A stretch of DNA of 64,000 nucleotides from Lysobacter capsici (GTDB lineage Bacteria; Pseudomonadota; Gammaproteobacteria; Xanthomonadales; Xanthomonadaceae), in the NCBI RefSeq assembly GCF_014779555.2, contig NZ_CP094357.1:310001-374000 (forward strand). The letters are read 5' to 3'. Position numbers and translations under genes: made by a program. Below, in pieces: positions 17,361-26,516 of this stretch. Each line of letters starts with the position of its first letter. Position 1 is the stretch's first letter. The notes under the pieces are model-generated. The model did no database searches, was not told where the DNA came from, and saw nothing but the letters and a program-made list of their open reading frames with translations.

Positions 17361-18638
17361 ATGCGCCAAAACCGTCCCGTCGCCGTGCTCGGTGGCGTGC
17401 GTATTCCGTTCTGCCGCCAAAACACCGCCTATGCGGATGTCGGCAACCTGGGCATGTCGGTGCGCACCCTGGGCGCGTTGGTCGAGAAGTTCGGCCTGCA
17501 CGGCCAGCAGCTCGGCGAAGTGGCGATGGGCGCGGTGATCAAGCACAGCAGCGACTGGAACCTCGGCCGCGAGGCCGCGCTGTCGTCGGGCCTGTCGCCG
17601 CTGACGCCGGGCATCACCCTGCAGCGCGCCTGCGGCACCTCGCTCGACTCGATCATCACCATCGCCAACAAGATCGCGGTCGGCCAGATCGAGGCCGGCA
17701 TCGGCGGCGGTTCGGACACGACCTCCGACGTGCCGATCGTGTACGGCAAGAGCCTGCGCCGGCGCCTGCTGGAAGCCGCGCGCGGGCGTTCGACCAAGGA
17801 CAAGCTCGCCGCGTTTAAGGGCTTCCACCTGCGCGAACTCAAGCCCGAGTTCCCCGGCGTGGCCGAGCCGCGCACCGGCAAGAGCATGGGCGAGCACTGC
17901 GAGGACATGGCCAAGCAGTGGAACATCTCGCGCGATTCGCAGGACGAATGGGCGCTGTCGTCGCACCTCAAGCTGGCCGCGGCCTACGAGCGCGGGTTCT
18001 TCGACGATCTGGTGGTGAGTTTCCGAGGCGTGTCGCGCGACAACAACCTGCGCGCCGACAGCACCCTGGAAAAGCTCGCGACCTTGAAGCCGGCGTTCGA
18101 CAAGACCTCCGGGCGCGGCACGCTGACGGCGGCCAATTCCACCCCGCTGACCGACGGCGCGTCGGCTTGCCTGCTGGCTTCGGAGGAATGGGCGCAGGCG
18201 CATAACCACGAAGTGCTGTGCTATCTGCGCGACGCGCAAGTCGCGGCGGTCGACTTCGTCCACGGCGAGGGCCTGCTGATGGCGCCGACCGTGGCGGTGC
18301 CGGAGATGCTCAAGCGCAACGGCCTGACCTTGCAGGATTTCGACATCTACGAAATCCACGAAGCCTTCGCCGCGCAGGTGCTGTGCACGCTGCGCGCGTG
18401 GGAGAGCGAGGACTACTGCAAGACCCGCCTCGGCCTGGACGCGCCGCTGGGGCGGATCGATCCGGCCAAGATCAACCCGAACGGTTCCTCGCTGGCGGCC
18501 GGTCACCCGTTCGCCGCGACCGGCGCGCGCATCGTCGCGACCGCGGCGAAGGAGTTGAAGCAGCGCGGTGGTGGGCGGTGTTTGATTTCGATCTGCACGG
18601 CCGGTGGTATGGGTGTGGTGGCGATTCTGGAGCGGTGA
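17361..18638 (+). CDS. fadI: Acetyl-CoA C-acyltransferase (FadI-type thiolase)
   Basis: A 425-residue thiolase. The acylated Cys91 is in QRACGTSLDS; EIHEAFAAQV, NPNGSSLAAGHPFAATGAR and CTAGGMGVV give the catalytic His and second Cys. Length and sequence fit the FadI branch (beta-ketothiolase of fatty acid beta-oxidation) rather than the shorter biosynthetic PhaA type. The frame begins at TTG 17346, but ATG 17361 starts the conserved NRPVAVLGGVRIPF. No fadJ partner adjoins it in this window. Confidence 0.85.
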   Translation: MRQNRPVAVLGGVRIPFCRQNTAYADVGNLGMSVRTLGALVEKFGLHGQQLGEVAMGAVIKHSSDWNLGREAALSSGLSPLTPGITLQRACGTSLDSIITIANKIAVGQIEAGIGGGSDTTSDVPIVYGKSLRRRLLEAARGRSTKDKLAAFKGFHLRELKPEFPGVAEPRTGKSMGEHCEDMAKQWNISRDSQDEWALSSHLKLAAAYERGFFDDLVVSFRGVSRDNNLRADSTLEKLATLKPAFDKTSGRGTLTAANSTPLTDGASACLLASEEWAQAHNHEVLCYLRDAQVAAVDFVHGEGLLMAPTVAVPEMLKRNGLTLQDFDIYEIHEAFAAQVLCTLRAWESEDYCKTRLGLDAPLGRIDPAKINPNGSSLAAGHPFAATGARIVATAAKELKQRGGGRCLISICTAGGMGVVAILER

Positions 18639-18650
18639 GTTGCGCGGTTT

Positions 18651-18808
18651 CCTTCTCCCGCTTGGCGGGAGAAGGTGCCCGAAGGGCGGATGAGGGCGCG
18701 TTGCGCCGTTAGTGGCTAGTCCCGCGTGCCCTCACCCCAGCCCTCTCCCGCGAAGCGGGAGAGGGAGCAAAATGCCGCTGCTCATAGCTCATAGCTCATA
18801 GCTCATCG
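18651..18808. repeat. Intergenic palindromic element plus a heptamer tandem repeat
   Basis: From 18651 to 18767 lies an element with two hairpins (CTCCCGCTTGGCGGGAG and CTCCCGCGAAGCGGGAG) flanking GGGCGGATGAGGGC. A second copy is at 31822-31921. From 18781 the heptamer CTCATAG repeats three times, then diverges. It separates two convergent genes and could act as a bidirectional terminator. Confidence 0.75.
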
Positions 18809-18821
18809 CAGCAGCTAGATA

Positions 18822-20282
18822 TCAAGCAGCCGGCCCACCCCGACTCGTCCCCGCGATGTACTGCGGCGGCCAGCCCACCGGCGTCGTGCCCTTCTCCTTC
18901 ATCTGTATCGCCAACTCCGCTTCCAGCACCGCCTGCTGATCGGCGTAAGCCGGGTTGCCGGCCAGATTGGTGTTCTGCTGCGGGTCGGCGGACAGGTCGT
19001 ACAGCTCCCAGTCGCCGCCCTGGCTCTGCGCGCCCGCGGCCGGCGCATACACCGCATACGTCCACTGCGCCGAACGGATCGCGCGGATCACGCTCGGGCC
19101 GTTGCCGCCGATGTCGTCGTAGGTGTAATGCACATAGTCCTGCACCGAAGTGCCGGTGCCTTCGAGCAGCGGGCTCAGGTCGGTGCCGGCCAGGCCGGGG
19201 AACTGCGAGCTCACGCCGAGCAGGCTGGCCAAGGTCGGCAACAGGTCGACCGAACTGGCCAGCGCCTGCGTGCTTTGCGGCTGCGGCCACGCGATGGGAT
19301 TGGAGAACAGCAGCGGCACGTGGATGGCTTCGTCGTAGACGTTGACGAATTTCTCGACCATGCCGTGCGACAGCCCCAGCTCGCCGTGGTCGGCGAAACG
19401 CACGATCAAGGTCTGATCGATCTGTTCGGCGCTCATCGCATCGAGGATCTGCTGGATCTGCGAATCCACATAACCGACCAGATACGCATAGAAATCGACG
19501 AAGTCCTGCTCGGTGGCGCCGTCGTTGCCGCTCATCTGGGCGAAGGTGTAGCTCGATTGCGCGCGCGGTTTGCTCGATAGGTTCTCATTGGCGTTGAGCG
19601 GGATCGGCGCGGCGGCGGCGCGATACGTGGTCGGGTCGTAGTAGCTCGCGGCCTGATTGAGATAGCCCAGATGCACGTCGTGCGGATTGACCAGCGACAC
19701 CACCAGGCAATACGGCTCGGCCGGCGGCGCGGCGAGGAAGCTCAGCGCATCGGCGAGGTAGCGCTGATCGTTCTGGTTGGGCGCGCCGGGCGTGACCGGG
19801 CCGGTGTCGAGGGTGCCGCCGCCGAGGAAGGTGGCGTTCAAGCTGATGCCGGCGTCGTTCGGGTCCCAGGTCGAAAAGCCCCACTGCGCGAGCTCATCGT
19901 CCTGCGTGCCCGGTTCGTTGTTGCCGAGCAGATGCCACTTGCCGATCCAGTAGCAACCGTAGCCCGCGGCCTTGAGCACGCTGGCGAGATTGGGAAACTG
20001 CGAGGGCGGCGGCAGCGGCGCGCCGCCGGTGTGGGTGCAGCCGGTGACCGCCGGGTACTGGCTGGTCAGAAACGTCGCGCGGCTCGGCGAACACATGCAC
20101 GCGCCGGTGAACGCGGCCTGGAAATCGATGCCGTTGGCGGCGAGCTGGCGCATCGCCGGCATGGCCGCGGCGAGGGTCGGTTGGTAGGACGCCGGCCATT
20201 GCAGCAGGCTACGTTCCTGGTCGGTGATGATCAGCAGCAGGTTGGGTTGCTTGCCGTTCGAGAACAGATCGCTCAGGGCCAT
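18822..20282 (-). CDS. Type I sulfatase
   Basis: A 486-residue alkaline-phosphatase-fold sulfatase. NLLLIITDQER near the N-terminus gives the first metal Asp. Cys64 in MCSPSRATFLT is the C-x-P-S-R site that is converted to formylglycine. GKWHLLG, NPHDVHLGY and FADHGELGLSHG provide the other active-site groups. ATG 20282 is chosen because GGAG stands about 10 bases upstream; the open frame extends to 20408. No signal peptide follows this start, so the enzyme is probably cytosolic. The substrate is unknown and no formylglycine-generating enzyme is nearby. Confidence 0.85.
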   Translation of the reverse strand: MALSDLFSNGKQPNLLLIITDQERSLLQWPASYQPTLAAAMPAMRQLAANGIDFQAAFTGACMCSPSRATFLTSQYPAVTGCTHTGGAPLPPPSQFPNLASVLKAAGYGCYWIGKWHLLGNNEPGTQDDELAQWGFSTWDPNDAGISLNATFLGGGTLDTGPVTPGAPNQNDQRYLADALSFLAAPPAEPYCLVVSLVNPHDVHLGYLNQAASYYDPTTYRAAAAPIPLNANENLSSKPRAQSSYTFAQMSGNDGATEQDFVDFYAYLVGYVDSQIQQILDAMSAEQIDQTLIVRFADHGELGLSHGMVEKFVNVYDEAIHVPLLFSNPIAWPQPQSTQALASSVDLLPTLASLLGVSSQFPGLAGTDLSPLLEGTGTSVQDYVHYTYDDIGGNGPSVIRAIRSAQWTYAVYAPAAGAQSQGGDWELYDLSADPQQNTNLAGNPAYADQQAVLEAELAIQMKEKGTTPVGWPPQYIAGTSRGGPAA

Positions 20283-20422
20283 ATCGGTCGCTCCGTGGGA
20301 TGCAAGCTCAAACGCGGGTAACGACGCCGGCAGGACGGCCGTGAGCGCCGCGCGTCGGCCGGGCGCATACAGGCGCCGCGTGCTCGGGCAATATGTGCGC
20401 ACCGTCACGACAAGGAGCTGTC

Positions 20423-21160
20423 ATGCGTCGTTCCATTCCCACCGTTCTCGCCTTGCTGGTCATCGCGTTGTTGCCGCTGTCGGCCGCGGCGATGAGGTTG
20501 ACCGAGCAATCGTTCGTCTGCCCGATCGACGGCCAGAAGTTCTCCACCCGGCTGATGAGTTCGGGCACCTCGTTCGGCTCGTATTTCGATACCCAGCGCT
20601 TCGGCGCGATCGCCTCGCCGGCGCCGCTGCCGGCGTGCCCGGGCAACGGTTTCATCGTGGTCGACGACAGCCGCGTCTACAGCGATGCCGAGTTGGTCAA
20701 GCTGCGCGCGTTCGTGGCCTCGGACGACTATCGCGGCTGGGTCGCGAACGACACGCCGTATTACCGGTTGGCCAAGCAGATGGCCTGGTCGGGCGAAGCG
20801 CCCGACCGCATCGCCGGCGTATTGCTGCAGGCCACCTGGGAGGCCGGCGGCAAACGCTATCCGCGCTATGCCGCCGAGGCGCTGGAGGCGATGCAGCAAC
20901 GCGCCGCGCGCGAGGCCGGCAGCGATCGCGTCTACCACACGCGCATGCTGATCGGCGAATTGCAGCGTCGGCTGGGGCGCTTCGATCAGGCCCAGGCGAC
21001 CTTTGACGCGCTGCGCGAGGACCGCGCGTTTCCGGGCAAGCAGGAACAGGAAACCGCCGTCTACATGCGCAAGGTGCTCGACGCGCAGTTGCAGTTGATC
21101 CGTGCGCGCAGCGTCGCGCATGCGCGTCTGGACGAGGACGGCACGATCGTCGATTTCTGA
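20423..21160 (+). CDS. Exported DUF2225-like protein
   Basis: A 245-residue protein with a signal peptide (LALLVIALLPLSAAA), AAGGAG ribosome site and ATG 20423. The mature N-terminus FVCPIDGQKFSTRLMSSGTS resembles the CPxCG...F opening of DUF2225 proteins. The C-terminal half is helical with a TPR-like segment (LQRRLGRFDQAQATFDALRE). Probably periplasmic; function unknown. The DUF assignment is from motif memory. Confidence 0.6.
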   Translation: MRRSIPTVLALLVIALLPLSAAAMRLTEQSFVCPIDGQKFSTRLMSSGTSFGSYFDTQRFGAIASPAPLPACPGNGFIVVDDSRVYSDAELVKLRAFVASDDYRGWVANDTPYYRLAKQMAWSGEAPDRIAGVLLQATWEAGGKRYPRYAAEALEAMQQRAAREAGSDRVYHTRMLIGELQRRLGRFDQAQATFDALREDRAFPGKQEQETAVYMRKVLDAQLQLIRARSVAHARLDEDGTIVDF

Positions 21161-21292
21161 TCGTCGGTTGCGATGAGATCGCGCCGCGGTCGAGTGCGGC
21201 GCGATGCGTGATCGGATGGTTGCTCGATCGCCCGATGCGCGCGGCGATCAGGACTCGCGCCGACGCCAGAGCGCCGGCACGAATCACAGCGC

Positions 21293-22678
21293 TCAGGCCA
21301 TGCTGCGCACGGGATTGCGTTGCTGTTCGGCCTGCTGTTCCTGCTGCAGCGCCGCCTGCTGCGCAGTCGCCTGCGGCTGATTCATCGCCAGCGCCTGGAA
21401 CGACTGCTCGACCTTGGTCTCCATCGCCTCGCGGGTGTTGGTATGCGCGCGCTGGGCGGCCGGATCGGACGGATCGCCGCGGACCACGAACACGTTCTCG
21501 CCGGCGCCGAGCCGATCGGTGCCGCGGCTGAGCACGACCGCGTCGACCCGGTCGAAGCGGTTGTCGCCGGCGAGCTGGGTCAGGCGCGCGGTCAGGCGTT
21601 CGCTGCCTTCGTCATAGCTGCGGCCGTGCGCGGCGTCCAGACGCTGCACGCCGTCGCGGCATTGGCAGTACAGCGAGTGCTGCGGATGGTCGGCGCGGCG
21701 CGGGTCGAACGGCGCCGATTCGTTGCCGCCGACGCGATCGCCATAGTCGCCGAAGTCGGCGCGGGCCAGTTGCACCGGCGCTTCGCCGCGTCCGGGTTCG
21801 CGCGCCGGTTCGCCGGCGTCGGACAGCACCGCGGGGCTGCGCATGATCGGCCGGCCGCGATTGGGATCGGCCGGATGGAAATCGTCGCGCATCTCCTGCC
21901 GGTGCAGGCGCACCGCGCGGGCATCGTTGAGTTCGGCGATCAGGGCGCGATCGGTGACGGTGCGCGACATGCCCATGCCTTCGTCCGGCCCGGAAATCTG
22001 CGCCGATTCCGACCAGGTCCCCTGGCGCGGGCTGTACTCGTAGAGCATCGGCGCGCGCTGGATGCGGTTGGGGTCGATGTTGGATTCGCGGCCCATCGCG
22101 GTGGCGCTGACCGCGGCCAGGCGACCGGTGTAACTGGTGGCTTCGCCCGGCGGCAGATTGCGGCCGATGTCGTACAGGGTGCTGGCGGTGCGGCCCAGGC
22201 CGAGCGCGCCGTTGTTGAGCATGTGGTCCCAAACGCGTTCGACTTCGGCCTCGCCGTGGGTGCGGCGCGCGCCTTCGAGCAACTGCCGCGGCGTCCAGGC
22301 ATTGGGATTGATGCCGGCCTGGGTGAAGGATTGATCGTGGGCGCGCTGCACGTCGCGCGCGGGCAGGTTCAAGGCCAGTTCGGGATGGCCTTCGCGCACG
22401 TGCTCGCGGCGCATCGCCAGGTCGCGGGTGATCAGGTCGACGCCGAAACGCTCCCAGTCGCGCTCGCTCATGTCGCGGCCGTCGCTGCGCGCGCGCATGT
22501 CGGCATGCAGGTTGGCGACCCGGCCGGGCGCGTTGTCGTTGCGCACCACGCCCAGCGCGAGCGTGCCGTAGCCGTCGTTGCCCGGGTGCTGGGCGAGGTA
22601 GTTCCAGTACAGCTCGCGATTACCCTGCTGGGCGTAGTGCCCCAGGATGGTCAGGTCGCGTTCGTTCAATCCGCTCAT
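21293..22678 (-). CDS. X-T4SS effector candidate with C-terminal XVIPCD
   Basis: A 461-residue protein with no signal peptide. The C-terminal ~130 residues match the XVIPCD, the secretion domain recognised by VirD4 in the bacteria-killing type IV system of xanthomonads: HPQHSLYCQCRDGVQRLDA, LTARLTQLAG, RVDAVVLSRG, NVFVVRGDPSDPAAQRAHTN, then KVEQSF, ending in a Gln-rich tail. The N-terminal part opens with LNERDLTILGHYAQQGNREL, which I have seen in other predicted Lysobacter effectors, but its toxic activity is not recognisable. The lipoprotein gene just upstream on the same strand is the likely immunity partner. Confidence 0.75.
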   Translation of the reverse strand: MSGLNERDLTILGHYAQQGNRELYWNYLAQHPGNDGYGTLALGVVRNDNAPGRVANLHADMRARSDGRDMSERDWERFGVDLITRDLAMRREHVREGHPELALNLPARDVQRAHDQSFTQAGINPNAWTPRQLLEGARRTHGEAEVERVWDHMLNNGALGLGRTASTLYDIGRNLPPGEATSYTGRLAAVSATAMGRESNIDPNRIQRAPMLYEYSPRQGTWSESAQISGPDEGMGMSRTVTDRALIAELNDARAVRLHRQEMRDDFHPADPNRGRPIMRSPAVLSDAGEPAREPGRGEAPVQLARADFGDYGDRVGGNESAPFDPRRADHPQHSLYCQCRDGVQRLDAAHGRSYDEGSERLTARLTQLAGDNRFDRVDAVVLSRGTDRLGAGENVFVVRGDPSDPAAQRAHTNTREAMETKVEQSFQALAMNQPQATAQQAALQQEQQAEQQRNPVRSMA

Positions 22679-22717
22679 CGGGTGGTCTTCCTTGCTGTCG
22701 TTTCAGCCGGCGCCGGG

Positions 22718-23566
22718 TCAGGGCGCGGCGTTGCTGTGGTACTGGTCGAACAGGCCGCGCACGCGCGCGTCGATGCGTTGCCAGTCCTTGAGGAATACCC
22801 GCAGGTATTCGACGGTGACGCGGGTGTTGTAGCGCGGCAGGATCAGACTGTGCTCGCAGGTCGCGATCGGCGGCTTGATCTGTTCGAGCGTGTCGCCGTC
22901 GAGCACCACGCCGTCGGGCATTTCGCGCGCGCTGCAGGTGATCACCGTGGTCAGTTTGCCCTGCGCGTCGCGTTGCACGAACCAGTCGCGATTGAGCGCG
23001 GACTCGCGCTGCCGCGCCAGGTCGACCTTGTCGCCGTGCTGCTTGAGCAGGTAGGCGTCGAGTTTGTGGAAATCCAGATAGTAGGGCTGCAGGCCGAACA
23101 CCGGTTCGCCGCGCAGGCGCAGGTCGATGTTCAGCGAGGGGTCTTCCTGCGCGGCCTGCGGCGAATCGATATCGGAACGGATGATCCGCTCCAGCAGACT
23201 GTCGAGCGGCACCCGGTCGATGAAGCTCGGGGTGATGTTGACGCCCTTGCGGAACCGGTCCTGGTCGTCGAAATAGCGCACGCCCGGCGCCAGCGGCTGC
23301 AGGTCCGGCCACTGCACGATCAGCCGCATGTTGCCCTGGAAATCCGGGCCGAGCTGGGTGTCGAAGTAATTCGCGGGAATCTCGAAACGGTGCGGGCCGA
23401 GCTTGGCCTGCACCGGTTTGTCGTTATAGGGCGAGGCGACGGCGGCGTCCGTCATGGCATGAGGCTCCTGGGCTGGGCTGGAGGGCAGCGCCGACGATGT
23501 GCAGGCCACCAGCGCGAGGCTGGCGGCGAGGACGAAGCTGCGGCATGTCCGGGCCGAGGTCGTCAT
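22718..23566 (-). CDS. Lipoprotein, probable immunity protein (X-Tfi type) for the adjacent effector
   Basis: A 282-residue protein with a lipoprotein signal (LAASLALVAC, Cys22). ATG 23566 has GGAGG six bases upstream; ATG 23572 is possible. The mature protein is polar with a few cysteines. It lies 39 bases ahead of the XVIPCD effector on the same strand. In the xanthomonad killing T4SS, effectors are usually paired with periplasmic lipoprotein antidotes encoded directly upstream, so an antidote role is inferred from this arrangement. Confidence 0.6.
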   Translation of the reverse strand: MTTSARTCRSFVLAASLALVACTSSALPSSPAQEPHAMTDAAVASPYNDKPVQAKLGPHRFEIPANYFDTQLGPDFQGNMRLIVQWPDLQPLAPGVRYFDDQDRFRKGVNITPSFIDRVPLDSLLERIIRSDIDSPQAAQEDPSLNIDLRLRGEPVFGLQPYYLDFHKLDAYLLKQHGDKVDLARQRESALNRDWFVQRDAQGKLTTVITCSAREMPDGVVLDGDTLEQIKPPIATCEHSLILPRYNTRVTVEYLRVFLKDWQRIDARVRGLFDQYHSNAAP

Positions 23567-23915
23567 GGGCATCCTCCATTGATGCGGTGCGGATGTACGG
23601 GTGGGGGTCGCACAGCGGGCCAGTCTAGGTGTGGCTGCTGGAGGGGTAAAGGAAGCCGGCGATGCGCCGGTCCTTGCGACCGCGCAGCGCGGTTGGTTTG
23701 CGCCGATCGCGGCTCCCGGCGCGGCATCCCCGGCGATGTCGGCCAGGCAAATACCCGCCCGTGCCCCGATCCGTGATCGCAGTCGCGCCGGTTCACCAAG
23801 CTGCGCCGGTGGCACGGTTGTTGTGTCTCCATTCGCGGTGGTACGGTCGATCGGCAACAAACCATACGCAAACGTATCTTAATGTGCTGAACAGTCTCTG
23901 GGAGGGGACAGCCTC
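23567..23915. other. Divergent intergenic region
   Basis: About 350 bases between the lipoprotein gene and the hydrolase gene. No gene is visible. The AT-richer part near 23860-23885 probably holds the hydrolase promoter, but I cannot fix -35 and -10 boxes. Confidence 0.4.
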
Positions 23916-25496
23916 ATGCGCAAGCTCGGGTCGTGGTTCGTGTCATGTCTGGTCCTGACCGTGTTCGCCGCTCCGGCGATGGCGGGTGGTTTCAACGGCA
24001 GCTATCAACGCATTCCCGGTTGGGACGGCGCGGAAATGGGCGCATTCGTGATGGTGCCCAAGGACCAGGGCCCGGGACCGTTTCCGCTGCTGGTGATGCC
24101 GGCCAGCTGGGGCGCGCCGAACCTGGAATACGTCGGACGCGGCGCGGTACTCGCCGGCCAGGGCTATGTGGTGGTCAGCTACACCTCGCGCGGGTTCTAC
24201 GATTCGGCCGGTCAGATCGACATCGCCGGGCCGGGCACGGTCGAGGACGTCAGCGCGGTGATCGACTGGGCCCTGGCGCATACCCCGTCCAACCCGGCCA
24301 AGATCGGCGCCAGCGGCATTTCCTACGGCGCCGGCATCAGCCTGCTCGCGGCCGAGCGCGATCCACGGATCAAGGCGGTCGCGGCGCTGAGCGGCTGGGC
24401 CGACCTGGAGGCCTCGCTGTACGCCAACCGCACCGTCAGCCAGCAAGGCGCGGCCTTGTTGGTGGTGGCCGGTTCGCTGACCGGACGGCCCGGGCCGGAA
24501 CTGGCCGGCGCCACCGCGCGCATCGCGCTCGGCGACTTCGATGGCGCGGTCAACGGCCTGCTGCCGGTCGTGCCGCAGCGCAGCCCGATCACCGACGCGG
24601 CGGCGTTGAACCGCAACGGCACCGCGGTGTTCCTCGCCAACGCCTTCAACGACAGCCTGTTCCCGCCGGGCCAGTACATCGACTTCTACACCGGCCTGAG
24701 CGGACCCAAGCAACTGCTGTTCGCCCATGGCGATCACGCCACGGTCGAGGTCGCCGGCGCGTTCGGCCTGCCCAACGAGGTCTACACCGGCGCGGTGCGC
24801 TGGTTCGACCATCACCTCAAGGGCATCGACAACGGGGTCGAGCGCGAACCGGCGGTGCGGCTGAAATCGCAGGACGGCGACTGGCGCGGCTATGCCGACT
24901 GGAACGCGGTGCAGACCGGTTCGACCGTGCTCGCCTTGAGCCGGCCGAGCGGCCTGATCGCGCCGACCGGAGAACTGCGCGCCACGCCGAGCACCGGCTG
25001 GAGCCATTCGATCCTGACCGGTCTGCCGACCGTCGCCGATTCGGGCATCGCCTTCGTCAGCGGGTTCCTGCAATCGGTGCAGGTCGCGCCGCAGGCGTCG
25101 ATTCCGCTGGTCCTGCGCGCCGGCGCGGGCGTGTGGCAGACGCCGATGAACTGGCTGCCGCAGCAGCTCAGCGGCATGCCGAAGCTGCACGTCACGGTGA
25201 CGCCGAGCCAGTCCGAGGTCAGCCTGTTCGCCTATCTCTACAGCGTCGACCTGCTCGGCAACGGCACCTTGCTCAGCCACAAACCGTATTCGCTGCGCGG
25301 CGCGCGTCCGGGCGTGGCGCAGACCATCGACCTGCGCCTGGAAGCGACCAGCTGGGACATCCCGGCCGGCCGCCGACTGGTGTTGGTGGTCGATACCCAG
25401 GACCCGCGCTACACCAGCGCGAGCACGATCGGCGGCAGCGTGAGTTTCAGTTCGCCGGCGTCGGATCCTTCGACCTTGACGTTGCCGCTGCACTGA
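23916..25496 (+). CDS. Exported CocE/S15-type alpha/beta hydrolase
   Basis: A 526-residue exported hydrolase. Signal peptide 1-23 (CLVLTVFAAPAMAGG). The alpha/beta hydrolase domain has the nucleophile elbow GISYGAG (Ser136), and AHGDHATV supplies the catalytic His. The last ~200 residues form a jelly-roll domain as in X-Pro dipeptidyl peptidases and cocaine-esterase-like acyl hydrolases. It acts in the periplasm or outside the cell on an unknown peptide or ester. GGGAGGGG ribosome site at 23900. A terminator follows the stop. Confidence 0.8.
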   Translation: MRKLGSWFVSCLVLTVFAAPAMAGGFNGSYQRIPGWDGAEMGAFVMVPKDQGPGPFPLLVMPASWGAPNLEYVGRGAVLAGQGYVVVSYTSRGFYDSAGQIDIAGPGTVEDVSAVIDWALAHTPSNPAKIGASGISYGAGISLLAAERDPRIKAVAALSGWADLEASLYANRTVSQQGAALLVVAGSLTGRPGPELAGATARIALGDFDGAVNGLLPVVPQRSPITDAAALNRNGTAVFLANAFNDSLFPPGQYIDFYTGLSGPKQLLFAHGDHATVEVAGAFGLPNEVYTGAVRWFDHHLKGIDNGVEREPAVRLKSQDGDWRGYADWNAVQTGSTVLALSRPSGLIAPTGELRATPSTGWSHSILTGLPTVADSGIAFVSGFLQSVQVAPQASIPLVLRAGAGVWQTPMNWLPQQLSGMPKLHVTVTPSQSEVSLFAYLYSVDLLGNGTLLSHKPYSLRGARPGVAQTIDLRLEATSWDIPAGRRLVLVVDTQDPRYTSASTIGGSVSFSSPASDPSTLTLPLH

Positions 25497-25523
25497 CCGC
25501 CGCCTGAGCATGCGGGAACGGCG

Positions 25524-25556
25524 ACGGCGGCATCCTGGCGATGCCGCCGTTGTTTT
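25524..25556 (+). terminator. Rho-independent terminator after the hydrolase
   Basis: A perfect 10-bp stem (CGGCGGCATC / GATGCCGCCG) with a five-base loop, followed by TTGTTTT, 28 bases after the stop codon. Confidence 0.75.
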
Positions 25557-25735
25557 GTGCGCGATTGCGCAAACCATCGCAGCCGATAAGATGGGCGCGG
25601 GGAGTCATGCAGTCATTCGCGCACGGGCCGGAACTCGGGTCGGTGACGGATGTTGGCCGTGGCCCCATGCGGGTCAGGCGTTGCATCGGGCAGGGGGTCC
25701 GAAGCCGTGCTGGCCGCGATGCGAGACGCCGGGCC

Positions 25736-26308
25736 ATGCCGACCTTCAATCCCTACGAAGCACCGAAAAGCACGTTCGCCAGCCCGGTCGAATCCGATCA
25801 CATCGATGACCTGCAAGGCCCCTGGCGCGATGGCGCCGACCTGGTGGTCCGCCACGACGCTCATCTGCCGCAGCGCTGCATCAAATGCAACGCCGCCGCG
25901 GTCGTCCCGTTCAAGCGTCGGCGTTACTACTGGCATTCCGGCGGCTATTACCTGCTGATCCTGATCAACCTGCTGATCTATGCGGTGGTCGCCGCGATCG
26001 TGCGCAAGCGTGTCTACATCAGCGCGGGCCTGTGCGCACAGCACGGCAAGCGGCGCACGACGATGATCGTGACTTCGCTCGCCGGCGGCGTGGCGGCGGC
26101 CGGGGTGTTCATGCACGCCGCGCAGGGCGGTTACGGCCCGCCGCTTTTCCTGCTCGCGGCGTTTTTGCTGATCGCTTCGATCGTGGTCGGCATGGTCGGC
26201 GGACGTTTTCTCAATCCCAAGCGCATCACCGAGCGCTACGCCCGTTTCAAGGGCTGCGGCCCGGCGTTCCTGGACACCCTGCCGCGCTTTCGCGGCGCGG
26301 ATTATTGA
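25736..26308 (+). CDS. Inner-membrane protein with a CxxC motif
   Basis: A 190-residue protein. The N-terminal half is cytosolic and has CIKCNA, a possible half zinc site with a later Cys (GLCAQH). Three to four membrane segments follow (YYLLILINLLIYAVVAAIV, MIVTSLAGGVAAAGVFM, PLFLLAAFLLIASIVVGMVG). It opens MPTFNPYEAPKS, an NPYxAP motif common in small membrane proteins of unknown function. Start ATG 25736. Confidence 0.65.
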   Translation: MPTFNPYEAPKSTFASPVESDHIDDLQGPWRDGADLVVRHDAHLPQRCIKCNAAAVVPFKRRRYYWHSGGYYLLILINLLIYAVVAAIVRKRVYISAGLCAQHGKRRTTMIVTSLAGGVAAAGVFMHAAQGGYGPPLFLLAAFLLIASIVVGMVGGRFLNPKRITERYARFKGCGPAFLDTLPRFRGADY

Positions 26309-26516
26309 TGCCGCGCTTGCGCGATTCGTTCGGCATGGTCGGGCCGATTCGCTTGCGATCCGATTGAGCCTGCGGCAACGACTGCAGTGGTGTCCGATCG
26401 TGATGCAGATCCGTGATGCGCTCGTGTCGCGTTGGTAGTGGCAGTGGGATTCGGCGGGATTTCTTTCGGTCATGTGATATCGCTGCGTCGCCACCGCGGC
26501 GCCGTGATCGCAGTCG

